Of a stretch of DNA of 55,015 bases, positions 33,361-42,333 are shown piece by piece (position 1 is the first letter of the stretch; every line of letters starts with the position of its first letter). Both the position numbers and the translations under genes were made by a program. This DNA comes from Thermoleophilia bacterium (GTDB lineage: Bacteria; Actinomycetota; Thermoleophilia; BMS3ABIN01). The stretch covers positions 1 to 55,015 of the forward strand of contig JACWAD010000024.1 in the NCBI GenBank assembly GCA_014874175.1, written 5' to 3'. The notes beneath the pieces are model-generated. The model saw nothing but the letters and a program-made list of their open reading frames with translations, was not told the DNA's origin and made no database searches.

Positions 33361-35139
33361 ATGCGGGCAGCCCGAAAGACAAAAGCTTTGCGGAAAGCGG
33401 CGGCGTTTCCTGGCCGCCTTGGCAGCGATGCCGGCGTGACCCTGATTGAGGTCATTGTGGCCATGTCCATTTTCCTGGTCATTGCCACGGCCGTGGCCGG
33501 CGCCATGACCATGGGGCTGGGATCGACGGCCAAGGCGCGTGTGGCAACCGGCGGCAAGGCGGCGGCCCAGGCGCTGGCAGAGGAGATGAAATCGCGCGTC
33601 TTTTACGTGCCTCACAGCAATACTTCTGACGCCGTTGACCTGCTTGCCAAATATTACCCTAATGTAAACACCAGCAAGACCACCGACGCCCAGGGATGGA
33701 CAGGCTGGTACACGAGCGGCAGCGGCGACGCATACTATACCAAGGTCTCCCCGGCAAACAATAACGGCATCATCCTGACTGCGGTGACCCGCTTTGTTGA
33801 CAACTCCGGCAATATCATTACGCCGGCGGCTACCTACGATTCCGGCAAATCGGGACAGGACTACCCCCCCAGCTTGCTGGTCAAGGTTCAGATCACCGCT
33901 TCCTGGCAGTACGGGGGCCAGGACAAGAGCTATGTTCTTAACACCGAGATCGCCGCTACCAGCGAAACCAACTGCCCGCAGTCATCCAACAGCCACGCCG
34001 ATGTCACCGGCGCCATTTACTCGGTTTCGACTGGAACGGCCGATCCTTACGCGGATTTCGTGGACGGGAGTTTTGGCGACGCGCATGTTTCAACCGGCTT
34101 TGGCTGCAGCCCCAGTGCCCAGGCCGGCGCCACCGGCGGCCAGATGACGCCGTTTGGCGGCAGCACCGCCACGGGGGCGACGGTGGCAGTCAAGGGGCCT
34201 CCGGACAACGACCAGTCGGCAGGGCCTTCAGACCTGACCATGAGCACGTGGCCGGCGCTGAGCCTGACCCAGAGCTCCGCCCACGCAAACGAGAACAGCG
34301 GCGGCCAGAACCAGGCGGCGGCAGAGGGGGACGCTACCGTGCAGACGCAGGCGCTTGACCTTGAGCAACTGGCCACTCCTTCCGATGACAGCGCCAGCGG
34401 CTATATGCGCTGGAATTTCGTCAACCCGGCAGTGACCATTACGGGCAACAACAAGAACGGCGATGACGACGATAAGTGCGAAGATGACGACGGCGGCGAC
34501 GACGGCGAAGGCTGCTCGCAGATGGTGTTCGCCAATCTGGGCCAGCGGGACGGCGTCACCGACGCAAACGCGCATGTCGAATACCAGCAGGTCAACATTC
34601 TGCCGCTGAAAGCAGTCTCAAGCCAGGCCAGCACAACTCCCGCCGCCGTGCAGGGGCTGGTGTTTGTGAGGAAATTCAAGGCCGACGCCAACAGCAAGGT
34701 CAGCGGCCAGCCGGGCGAGATTACCAACAACCTCTCCTATTCAGCAGAGGTCGGCATTTTCAATCCTTACAAACAGGGATGCTCGGCGAGTAATGACGAC
34801 GAAGACCAATGCTATGACATTTACTCTGTAAACGGAACGAGCAACACCAGCAACCTCCAGTCGGTTATTGCTTTGGACCCGTCGAAATATCCGTTGCAAA
34901 GCGCGCTGTTTACAGAGTGGCAGAGCTTTTCCAGCACTGACATCGCGGGCGCCATGGCGGCTTCTGCGGACGGCACCACTGCTTCGATCAGCGCCGACGC
35001 CCTGATGAAGATGACAGCCAAATTCGGCGCAGAAGTAAGGATGAACCAGAGCGACGGCTCGGTGGTGCTTGTAAATCAGGTGGGAACCCAGCAGGTGTGG
35101 CTGGGAGCGATAAATGTCTCCGTTTTACAAAACCAGTAA
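33361..35139 (+). CDS. Very large PilV-like pilin with acidic calcium-type loop
   Basis: The 592-residue protein carries a class III prepilin leader and the N-terminal helix GVTLIEVIVAMSIFLVIATAV (Glu at +5). It is followed by some 540 residues of beta-rich, Asn/Ser/Thr/Gly-rich sequence with several Cys, far larger than ordinary minor pilins (150-250). Residues about 361-386 are strongly acidic (NGDDDDKCEDDDGGDDGEGC) and look suited to calcium binding. A protein of this size is likely to cap the pilus tip and carry an adhesin-like domain; that is inference. It overlaps the next gene by 26 bases. Confidence 0.85.
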   Translation: MRAARKTKALRKAAAFPGRLGSDAGVTLIEVIVAMSIFLVIATAVAGAMTMGLGSTAKARVATGGKAAAQALAEEMKSRVFYVPHSNTSDAVDLLAKYYPNVNTSKTTDAQGWTGWYTSGSGDAYYTKVSPANNNGIILTAVTRFVDNSGNIITPAATYDSGKSGQDYPPSLLVKVQITASWQYGGQDKSYVLNTEIAATSETNCPQSSNSHADVTGAIYSVSTGTADPYADFVDGSFGDAHVSTGFGCSPSAQAGATGGQMTPFGGSTATGATVAVKGPPDNDQSAGPSDLTMSTWPALSLTQSSAHANENSGGQNQAAAEGDATVQTQALDLEQLATPSDDSASGYMRWNFVNPAVTITGNNKNGDDDDKCEDDDGGDDGEGCSQMVFANLGQRDGVTDANAHVEYQQVNILPLKAVSSQASTTPAAVQGLVFVRKFKADANSKVSGQPGEITNNLSYSAEVGIFNPYKQGCSASNDDEDQCYDIYSVNGTSNTSNLQSVIALDPSKYPLQSALFTEWQSFSSTDIAGAMAASADGTTASISADALMKMTAKFGAEVRMNQSDGSVVLVNQVGTQQVWLGAINVSVLQNQ

Positions 35140-35746
35140 GGACCGGCGCAGGCTCCTGCGGCGCAGTCCGGCCGGCAGGCAGGCCGGCTTCACCCTGATC
35201 GAGATCCTGGTGACGCTGCTGGTCCTTTCGGTGATAATGGCGGCCATGTTTGGTTTCCTCTGGGCCATGAGCGGTTACTGGAAGAAGGGGCAGAACACGG
35301 CGGACATGACCCAGAACGCGCGCCTGGGACTAAACCGCATGACCCGGGAGCTGTCGCAGGCGGCCCAGGTGACGGTGGCCGAGCCCGGCAGGGTTTCATT
35401 CTCAGTCAATTTCAACGACAGCTCCGGCTGGCAGACAGTTACTTATGGCTTTGCGCCGGGCGGCAACGGGGCGCCGGGAACAGTGTGGCGCATGTCATCG
35501 ACCAACATGCAGCAGGTGACCCTTATCAGTGATGTAAGCAGAGCCGCATTCAGCTATTTTGGCAATGATTACAAGTGCGACGCCGACAACGACGCCGTTG
35601 TCACCCTGGCAGATATCAACCAGAGCTGCGGCGGCAACCTGGGCAAGGTCGGCCGCGTCGACATCAGCCTGACGATGGCGGCCGGAAACAGCCCGCAGCA
35701 GACCATCGCCGATCAGGCCTGGCTCAGGAACCGTCCCATAAGTTGA
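35114..35746 (+). CDS. PilW/PulJ-like minor pilin with dockerin-like loop
   Basis: The 210-residue protein has a prepilin leader and N-terminal helix GFTLIEILVTLLVLSVIMAAMFG, then a PulJ/PilW-type domain (ARLGLNRMTRELSQAAQV). Residues about 156-169 read CDADNDAVVTLADI, an EF-hand or dockerin-type calcium loop with the D-x-D-x-D spacing shifted by one. A Cys pair brackets that loop (YKCDAD, QSCGG). It overlaps the end of the large pilin gene and is followed nine bases later by the PilX-like gene, so these are translationally coupled. Confidence 0.85.
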   Translation: MSPFYKTSKDRRRLLRRSPAGRQAGFTLIEILVTLLVLSVIMAAMFGFLWAMSGYWKKGQNTADMTQNARLGLNRMTRELSQAAQVTVAEPGRVSFSVNFNDSSGWQTVTYGFAPGGNGAPGTVWRMSSTNMQQVTLISDVSRAAFSYFGNDYKCDADNDAVVTLADINQSCGGNLGKVGRVDISLTMAAGNSPQQTIADQAWLRNRPIS

Positions 35747-35754
35747 GGTTTGTC

Positions 35755-37080
35755 ATGAAAACTATTTGCAAACATTTGCTTGAGCGGCTGCGGACCGGCG
35801 CGGATGCCGGCGTGGCCATGGTCACCGTGATTATCATGTCGGCGGTGCTGCTACTGATGGGCACCGGCATGTATTACGTCGCCACCAGCGAGCAGGCCAT
35901 GACCCGGGGCAACAACGTCGGCGGCCAGGCTTTCTACTATGCCGAAGGCGGAGTGGAAAACGTGCTGGACATACTTAACTACCAGGCCACAGAGTACCAG
36001 TTGACCCAGCAGCGGCAAGGCGGCACGTATTTAATGGACCCGGACCCCAGCCTGCGCCAGAATCCGCCCCATCCGGTCACTGTCACAGTCGGCAACCAGG
36101 CTTACAAGGTCTGGGTCGATGAGGTTGACCAGTACGGCAATCACTGCAGCGGCTGCGGGCTGGTCCCCACCAGCAAAAACCCTGCCTACCTGATGGTCTA
36201 CGCCGAAGGGCAGGCATCCGAGGGGTACCGGAAGCTGCAGCAGCAGGTGACCCTGACGCCCACCGGCTACCCGCTCGATTTCTTCATCAACGGGGACGTC
36301 ACCATTAATGGTAACGAAACCCTCACAAACCAGAGCCTGTTTGCGAACGGCTACGTGGCCGGCCGCAAGTTCCTGACCGTGAGCGGCACCGACGGCACCT
36401 ACGGCATGCCGGCGGGAGTTTTTGCCACCGGGCGGATTTATGCAAACTCCAACAAGAATTGCCCCATTTATACAACCGACGGGGATGAAAACAGCGGGTG
36501 CTGGAACCCCAACTATAACTATATCAACGACCGCGACCAGTACGGCCCCGCCGACAACCCGTTCTCGACGTCCGCCCTGCAGGGCTACTTTAATTATGGC
36601 GGCGGCCTCACCACCACGCAGCTGGCGACGTTGCAAAGCCAGGCCCAGGCCTCGGGTTATTACAACGGCAACGCCAGCGGCAGCCTCACCATCCAGCAAG
36701 GCGACCTGCCGAACCGCACGGGCGATATAGTGATCTACGTCAACTTTCCTTCAGGAAATCCCCAAAATAACATGGCCGATCTGAAGTTCTCCTGGCCGCC
36801 TAACTCATCTTATTCGGGCAAGGCGATAATTGTAGTCCTAAACGGCAGCATCACCATGGAAGGCGGCGCCATCGGCCAGACAACCGCAGTCATCTATTGC
36901 CCCAACGGCACCGTCACCGCGCACGGCAGCGGCAGCCAGACCTTCAACGGGTTTGTCTGGGGTGCCGGACTTACAGATAAGGGCAACTTTACTTTCAACC
37001 TGACGCGGGAGATGGTCAATGACCCGCCCTTCTTCTCCTGGAGCGTCACCAGGGGGACCTGGCAGCAGGATGACCAGTAG
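35755..37080 (+). CDS. PilX-like pilus protein with beta-helix-like C-terminal region
   Basis: The 441-residue protein starts with a membrane helix typical of PilX N-termini (GVAMVTVIIMSAVLLLMGTGMYYVATSEQAM) without the canonical prepilin Glu. A large extracellular part follows. Its second half contains short repeated strands (FFINGDVTINGNETLTNQSL, GSITMEGGAIGQTTAVIYCPNGTVTAHG) that suggest a parallel beta-helix similar to bactofilin or DUF-type adhesin segments. PilX-type proteins help assembly or cell-cell adhesion. The ATG at 35755 is used although the frame is open further upstream. It is the last gene of the pilin run and is followed by a terminator. Confidence 0.82.
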   Translation: MKTICKHLLERLRTGADAGVAMVTVIIMSAVLLLMGTGMYYVATSEQAMTRGNNVGGQAFYYAEGGVENVLDILNYQATEYQLTQQRQGGTYLMDPDPSLRQNPPHPVTVTVGNQAYKVWVDEVDQYGNHCSGCGLVPTSKNPAYLMVYAEGQASEGYRKLQQQVTLTPTGYPLDFFINGDVTINGNETLTNQSLFANGYVAGRKFLTVSGTDGTYGMPAGVFATGRIYANSNKNCPIYTTDGDENSGCWNPNYNYINDRDQYGPADNPFSTSALQGYFNYGGGLTTTQLATLQSQAQASGYYNGNASGSLTIQQGDLPNRTGDIVIYVNFPSGNPQNNMADLKFSWPPNSSYSGKAIIVVLNGSITMEGGAIGQTTAVIYCPNGTVTAHGSGSQTFNGFVWGAGLTDKGNFTFNLTREMVNDPPFFSWSVTRGTWQQDDQ

Positions 37081-37152
37081 GGGCGGCCGTGCAGGCCCCC
37101 GGGGCGGCGTATGCTGCGCCCCCGGCGTCCTGTGGCAGAGCTGCAAAGCCAG

Positions 37153-37183
37153 CCGGCGGTTATGAGGCCGCCGGTTTTGTTTT
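37153..37183 (+). terminator. Rho-independent terminator after the pilin run
   Basis: CCGGCGG and CCGCCGG form a 7-base stem with an 8-base loop, followed by TTTTGTTTT. A GC-rich imperfect hairpin (GGGGCGGCGTATGCTGCGCCCC at 37101-37122) lies just before it. Confidence 0.8.
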
Positions 37184-37240
37184 GGAATGGAGGCAATTGG
37201 ACAATTTTGTCAAAAAATGTGAAGGGGAACGGACAATAAT

Positions 37241-37888
37241 TTGCCAAAAATCATCGACATATCAGCGCCAATCCATAACGGCATGGTTGTCTATCCCGGT
37301 GACGCGGGAGCCGCCGTTGAGCCGTTTCACCGGATCGCCAAAGGCGACGCCGCCAACCTCTCCGAGCTGAAGCTGGGCTCGCATACGGGCACGCATGTGG
37401 ACGCGCCCCGGCATTTTGTCGAAGGGGCCGAGCCCGTCGACCGGTTGCCGCTTGACGTGCTGATCGGTGAGGCCAGGGTGCTGGACCTGACGGGGGTGGA
37501 GAGCCGGGTAACGCCGGCTGATCTGGAGCAAGCCGGCGTTGGCGACGCCATTCGCATCCTGCTCAAAACCTCAAACTCGCAGCTTTGGAAAAGTACAGAA
37601 TTCAGCAAGGAATATGTTTCATTGTCAAACGAGTCGGCGGATTTCCTCGTCGCCAGAGGCGTAAAGCTGGTGGCGATCGACTACCTTTCCATTGAGCGCT
37701 TTCACCCGGAAAGGCATTACATTCATGAGACCTTGCTGGGAGCGCCGGTAATTATCGTCGAAGGCGTCAACCTCTCCGCGGTCAAGCCGGGGGACTACCA
37801 GCTTGTTTGCCTGCCGCTTAAAATCAGGGAGGGGGACGGCGCTCCGGCGCGGGCCGTGCTGATAGAAAACCACAATCCGTCATTCTGA
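37241..37888 (+). CDS. Cyclase-family (kynurenine formamidase-like) metal hydrolase
   Basis: The 215-residue protein contains the family metal-binding motif HTGTHVDAPRHF near residues 48-59, the N-terminal IDISAPIHNGMVVYPGD, and the C-terminal His/Glu in HYIHETLLGAPVIIVEGVNL. Enzymes of this fold hydrolyse N-formylkynurenine or other amides and cyclic compounds, using two metals. Residues IDYLSIERFHPE are typical of the bacterial group. The start is TTG at 37241 with no strong ribosome binding site. There are no kynurenine-pathway neighbours, so the actual substrate is open. Confidence 0.87.
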   Translation: MPKIIDISAPIHNGMVVYPGDAGAAVEPFHRIAKGDAANLSELKLGSHTGTHVDAPRHFVEGAEPVDRLPLDVLIGEARVLDLTGVESRVTPADLEQAGVGDAIRILLKTSNSQLWKSTEFSKEYVSLSNESADFLVARGVKLVAIDYLSIERFHPERHYIHETLLGAPVIIVEGVNLSAVKPGDYQLVCLPLKIREGDGAPARAVLIENHNPSF

Positions 37889-37977
37889 GCCGCCCCTTCG
37901 ACTTCGCTCAGGGCAGGCTTGGCGGCAAAGAATCTCTCAATCTTGCAAACCCGGGATCCTTCGCTGCGCCCAGGATG
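37887..37977. repeat. REP-like intergenic palindromic element, copy 4
   Basis: The left half (CCCCTTCGACTTCGCTCAGG) matches copy 1 at 12684 almost exactly, and the right half ends CCAGGATGAC, which matches the TCATCCTGAG end of copies 3 and 5 in reverse. Confidence 0.65.
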
Positions 37978-38057
37978 ACTGTAAGTAGGACGGCATGCCG
38001 GCGCTCGGGATGACTAAAAGTGGATGAGGATGACGGCAAGCAGGAGGCATGCGTGTC

Positions 38058-40301
38058 CTATTCCGTCATAATTATCCGCACCGGTCCCTCTTTTTCCGTG
38101 ACCACGAATGAGGTTACATCGCCGTCGCGACGGAATTTAAGCGACAGGGTGGAGCCGCCGATGCGCATGTCCCTGATGTCGGTCTCCCGGAGCCAGGCCG
38201 GCAGCGACGGCGATTCAATGTAAATGGCGTTGCCGGGAGCATCCGCCCTGATGCCCAGCATTGCCTGCAGGATCATGAAGATGGAGCCGGAGGCCCATGC
38301 CTGAGGGCTGCAGGCCACGGGGTAGTTGACCGGCCGGCTCATTGACCTCTTGGTGAAGCCGCAGAAGAGCTCCGGCAGCCGGAAATAGTCATAATGAAGC
38401 GCGGCGTCAAAGAGGCCAGAGCTGACCTGGTTGGCGGCCTCGGCAAAGCCGTAGTTTTTCAGGCCGCGAATGATAATGGCGTTGTCGTGCGGCCAGACGC
38501 TGCCATTGTGGTAGCTCATCGGGTTGTAGTTAAGCGACGACTTGCTCATCGTTCTGATGCCCCAGCCGGAGAACATGTCCGGCATCAGCAGGCGCTCGGC
38601 GACCTGGCCGGCGTATCTGTCATCGATAATGCCGGTCCAGAGGCCATGCGCCGGGTTGGACGTGATCGTTTTAACCTGTTTCTTGTCCCGGTCCAGCGCC
38701 ATGGCATAGTAGCCCTCATCCGGCATCCAGAATGCGTCATTGAAACGCTGTTTCAGGCTTCCGGCCTGCCTTTTGAGTTCAGCTGCCCTTTCTTTGTCGC
38801 CGAGAAGCGCAAACAGCTCTCCCATGCGCCGCTTGGCAAGGTACGCGTAGGCCTGCACTTCGGCCAGCGCAATCGGCGTTTCCGCGAGGCGGCCGTCGGC
38901 ATGGACGACCGAGTTGCCGGAGTCCTTCCAGCCCTGATTGACCAGGCCCCGCCTGGATTTGGTCTGGTACTCGATAAAGCCGTCGCCATCAGCGTCGCCG
39001 AAACCGTCCAGCCACTCGAGGGCCTGGTTGATAGGGCTGGTGATCTTTTGCGCTATTTTCAGGTCGCCGGTCCACCTGATGATCTCGGAGATCATGATCA
39101 GGTAAAGGGCGGTGGAATCGGCGCTGCCGAAATAAGGGGTGTGGGGGATGGCCCTGATGTTAGCCAGCTCCCCGCGCCTGATCTCGTGGAAGATCTTGCC
39201 CGGCTCCTCGTCGCGCCAGGGGTCGACGCTCTTGCCCTGAAGCTGCGTAAACACATTGGATGTTTCCACCGCCGGGCGCGTGTCAAGCATCATGATCTGG
39301 AGGCATGTGATAATCGTGTCGCGGCCGAAGGGCGTGACAAACCAGGGCACGCCCGCGCTTAAGAAAAAACCGAACTGGGTTTCCGTGGCCAGCATACGGA
39401 TATCGCGCTGGCTGCTTCTTAGCACTTCAGTAAACAACTCGTTGTCCGTCTCGATCCTGGTGGTGCCTTCGAACCACTTTTCGTAGCTCTTGCGCATTTC
39501 GCCGATCGCCTTGTTGAAGCTGGCGCTCCCGGGGGACCTGGTGGTAGGCAAGACAGGCTCAACGTCAAACTTGACAACGCTGCGCTCCCTGGGCGCGAGG
39601 CGGAAGCGGAAGATGGCCGTGGTGCCCTCGATAGCCGCCGGCGGCGTCTCCAGCCGGATGTAAGTCTTGCGCAGGATGTCATCGAGGCCAAGGTAGGCGA
39701 GCAGGATCGAATCCTGGGTCACCTTAGGAGCCAGCCGCGTGCCAAATTTGGTGCGCCTCGTGCCGCGGACTTCAAACATGTCCGCGAAGTCGGAGTCAAA
39801 CTCGACCTCCAGCGAGATGTCAACCGGGAAGTGGTTATAGTTTTTAATGCGCACCAACTCAAACAGCCTGCCGTTAACCACCCGGATGCGGCGGATATTG
39901 ATTGTTTCCTGGGGGACGACCATGCCCTCGGGCATCATGAAGTCGGCGTTGGTAAGCTCGATCTGGCTCATGAAGGCCCGGTCGGCGGTGGATGACAGCA
40001 GCACCGGGCTCGAGCCAAACAGCGTCATGTTAAAGGTTTTCAGGAAGCGCGTATCCTGAAGATAGAGGCCCAGGCCGGAGGTGTCCTCGGGGGCGATATT
40101 GCCCTCAATATCACTGTAGAGGAACAGCTCGCCTTCCTTCACCACCAGTTTTTCTTTCTTGACATCAACGATGACAAAAGGCTCGCCGTGCGCCAGCACG
40201 CGGCTGGCTTCCTCGGCGAGCACGGTGAAGTATTCTCCGCCAATCTTGACCCGGCGGCCTTCTTTGGCGTCCACGCTTCTTTTGGGGTCGGGGCTCGTCA
40301 T
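38058..40301 (-). CDS. Glycogen debranching enzyme (amylo-alpha-1,6-glucosidase family)
   Basis: The 747-residue protein has an N-terminal GDE_N_bis-type beta domain (about 25-230; EGELFLYSDIEGNIAPEDTSGLGLYLQDTRFL is its signature) and a C-terminal (alpha/alpha)6 glucosidase domain (about 290-690) with WFVTPFGRDTIITCLQ, NQGWKDSGNSVVHADG, NPMSYHNGSVWPHDNA and PVACSPQAWASGS. It probably removes alpha-1,6 branches or processes related glucans in the cytoplasm. The exact substrate is not certain, since relatives act on several alpha-glucans. The gene stands alone, convergent with the cyclase gene. Confidence 0.92.
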   Translation of the reverse strand: MTSPDPKRSVDAKEGRRVKIGGEYFTVLAEEASRVLAHGEPFVIVDVKKEKLVVKEGELFLYSDIEGNIAPEDTSGLGLYLQDTRFLKTFNMTLFGSSPVLLSSTADRAFMSQIELTNADFMMPEGMVVPQETINIRRIRVVNGRLFELVRIKNYNHFPVDISLEVEFDSDFADMFEVRGTRRTKFGTRLAPKVTQDSILLAYLGLDDILRKTYIRLETPPAAIEGTTAIFRFRLAPRERSVVKFDVEPVLPTTRSPGSASFNKAIGEMRKSYEKWFEGTTRIETDNELFTEVLRSSQRDIRMLATETQFGFFLSAGVPWFVTPFGRDTIITCLQIMMLDTRPAVETSNVFTQLQGKSVDPWRDEEPGKIFHEIRRGELANIRAIPHTPYFGSADSTALYLIMISEIIRWTGDLKIAQKITSPINQALEWLDGFGDADGDGFIEYQTKSRRGLVNQGWKDSGNSVVHADGRLAETPIALAEVQAYAYLAKRRMGELFALLGDKERAAELKRQAGSLKQRFNDAFWMPDEGYYAMALDRDKKQVKTITSNPAHGLWTGIIDDRYAGQVAERLLMPDMFSGWGIRTMSKSSLNYNPMSYHNGSVWPHDNAIIIRGLKNYGFAEAANQVSSGLFDAALHYDYFRLPELFCGFTKRSMSRPVNYPVACSPQAWASGSIFMILQAMLGIRADAPGNAIYIESPSLPAWLRETDIRDMRIGGSTLSLKFRRDGDVTSFVVTEKEGPVRIIMTE

Positions 40302-40639
40302 GTCCAGTTTTAAACGGCCAAAAGCCGCTCTGGCTTAAGCATCTTAAATCCTGACCAGTTTTACCCGTTTATTCCGTGCGCTATCTCACATTTTTTCCAG
40401 CCATTCCCGGCGTTTTCCTTTTTTAAATTTTTTGATAGGATTTGAAAAAATTTGTTGGGCTTCCCGTGCTTGCGTAAAAACAGTGAAGGGTTTTAAAGCC
40501 TGGAGAGCCAATTATGAAAAATATGTTTCGCTTGGCTTGGCAAGCGGGTATACGGTTTCACAGCGGTCTCTCCGCGGCAGGCCGACGGGGAAGTGCCACG
40601 TTATTTCATTTTACTGGTCATACAATTCACTCAGGTTTT
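40302..40639. other. AT-rich intergenic spacer with no recognised gene
   Basis: This part of the 490-base gap before the radical SAM gene is AT-rich (runs of T and A near 40420-40450). A frame that starts at 40432 runs into the REP-like element and shows no protein features. I see no clear RNA gene or promoter here. Confidence 0.6.
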
Positions 40640-40717
40640 GTCATCCTGAGGAGCGCGAAGCGCGACGTAAGGATCTGCTTTCCGAAAAAGCAGATTCCGC
40701 GCTCGGCTCGGAATGAC
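40640..40717. repeat. REP-like intergenic palindromic element, copy 5
   Basis: GTCATCCTGAGGAGCGCGAA at the left and CTCGGAATGAC at the right are the termini; GGATCTGCTTTCC-G-AAAAAGCAGATTCC is the inner palindrome. Confidence 0.75.
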
Positions 40718-40791
40718 AATCATGGGTGGACCTAAGCGATTGTATTATCGTTTTTAGATATTAATAACAAAAGTCGGAAGGAGGCTCGCAT

Positions 40792-42258
40792 ATGGACCTA
40801 AGTCTTGTCTCGAAAGGTAAGGGCGTGTTTAGCCGGGCGAAGCATGAGGCCGCCGAGCGCGTGCTGAGCCAGTCCCTGAAGGTGCTGGCCAACTCTTCTG
40901 ACAAAAATTACCAGCGCCTGGCGCAGGCTTTTGGCAAGCTAGCCGACAGCAGGCAGCAGAAAATGGTGGCCGACTGGATGAAAGATTACCTCGTGCCCGG
41001 CGGTCCCGGCGTCGCGTATTTTAACCGGCTGCTGGGGTCGGCGCACCCGAATGTGCGCAAGAATTATATCTCCAAGACAATCGTCAGCCTCTTTTTCCGC
41101 GATCCCAAGGTTTCAGTCCGCCTGATGGAAGAGGCAGGCATAAGCGCTCCCAACCTGATCGTCATCTCGCCGAGCATGCGCTGCAACATCAGCTGCGTGG
41201 GCTGCTACGCCGGAAAGTATACCAAGGCTGATGATCTTGACCCGGCCGTCGTGGACAGGGTTATTTCCGAGGCCAAGGAAATAGGCATAAAATTCTTTGT
41301 GATCACCGGCGGCGAGCCGTTCTTTTACAAGCCGCTGCTGGGTTTGATTGAAAAACATCACGACGCCGCCTTCCAGATTTACACCAACGGCACACTCATT
41401 GACGAGGAGATGGCGGACCGTATCGTCGAGCTGGGAAACATCGCCCCCGCCATCAGCATTGAAGGCTTTCAGAAGGAGACCGACGAGCGCCGGGGCGCCG
41501 GCACTTTTGACAAGGTGATGCGGGCGATGGACAACCTGCGCGAACGGGGCGCCATCTTTGCTTTCAGCACGACGGCATCGCGCAAGAACATTGACACGAT
41601 TGTCAGCGATGATTTCGTGCAGATGCTGATTGACAAGGGTTGCGCCTACGGCTGGTACTTTTCCTATGTGCCTATTGGCAAATCGCCTGATCTGGCGTAT
41701 ATGCCGTCCCCGAAGGAACGCAACAAGCTGCGCCAGGGCGTCAACCGCATCCGCAAGGAGCTTCCCATCCTGGTGGCCGACTTCTGGAACGACGGCACGC
41801 TCACGGGCGGATGCCTTGCGGCCGGCCGCAAGTACCTGCACATCAACAACCGCGGCGATGTTGAGCCCTGTGTTTTTGTCCATTTTGCCACTGACAATAT
41901 CAAGGATGTCTCGCTGCTGGAGGCGCTCAAATCACCATACTTCCAGTCAATAAGAAAAAGGCAGCCTTTTGGCCACAATCTTCTCAGGCCCTGCCCAATA
42001 ATTGATCATCCAGACGTGCTCCGAAGCGCCGTGGAAGAGCACGGCGCCTACGCGACGCATGAAGGGGCCGAGAGCGTCATCACCGATCTGCGCGCCGGCC
42101 TGGATGAATACGCCCGCGGCCTGGAAGAGGTCGCGGACCAGGTCTGGGAGAATGACTACCGGTGGGCCAGTGACTGGCTCGATGACGAGCAAAAGGCGGC
42201 CGCCGACCGGGCAGAGGCAATGAACAGTAGCGACGAGGAGCAGAAGGCGAAGGTATAG
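40792..42258 (+). CDS. Radical SAM protein with C-terminal SPASM-like region
   Basis: The 488-residue protein has the radical SAM motif CNISCVGC (Cys131, 135, 138; CxxxCxxC) followed by YAGKY, and the GGEP motif in FFVITGGEPFFY. A C-terminal region with GGCLAAGRKYLHINNRGDVEPC resembles a SPASM or twitch auxiliary-cluster site, and PCPIIDHPD follows. The first 120 residues are helical and not shared with common subfamilies. AGGAGG lies eight bases before the ATG. The next gene is an IlvD/Edd-type dehydratase separated by a strong terminator, so a shared pathway is not implied. The substrate is unknown; HpnH-type and peptide-modifying enzymes are both possible. Confidence 0.85.
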   Translation: MDLSLVSKGKGVFSRAKHEAAERVLSQSLKVLANSSDKNYQRLAQAFGKLADSRQQKMVADWMKDYLVPGGPGVAYFNRLLGSAHPNVRKNYISKTIVSLFFRDPKVSVRLMEEAGISAPNLIVISPSMRCNISCVGCYAGKYTKADDLDPAVVDRVISEAKEIGIKFFVITGGEPFFYKPLLGLIEKHHDAAFQIYTNGTLIDEEMADRIVELGNIAPAISIEGFQKETDERRGAGTFDKVMRAMDNLRERGAIFAFSTTASRKNIDTIVSDDFVQMLIDKGCAYGWYFSYVPIGKSPDLAYMPSPKERNKLRQGVNRIRKELPILVADFWNDGTLTGGCLAAGRKYLHINNRGDVEPCVFVHFATDNIKDVSLLEALKSPYFQSIRKRQPFGHNLLRPCPIIDHPDVLRSAVEEHGAYATHEGAESVITDLRAGLDEYARGLEEVADQVWENDYRWASDWLDDEQKAAADRAEAMNSSDEEQKAKV

Positions 42259-42284
42259 CAAGCGTTTAAAAAGGCCGCAAACGT

Positions 42285-42312
42285 GCAGGGGCGCAGCATG
42301 CTGCGCCCCTGC
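42285..42312. terminator. Perfect 14-base palindromic hairpin
   Basis: GCAGGGGCGCAGCA and TGCTGCGCCCCTGC are exact complements with no spacer. It sits between the radical SAM gene and the dehydratase gene. There is no T run, so it may be a mobile palindrome of the same class as that in the sigma gene. Confidence 0.6.
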
Positions 42313-42333
42313 GTATCTTGAGGAACAGCAACA

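Noticed and set aside
40432-40716. 94-codon frame before the radical SAM gene
   Set aside because: Its second half is the translated REP-like element; no protein-like conservation is visible.
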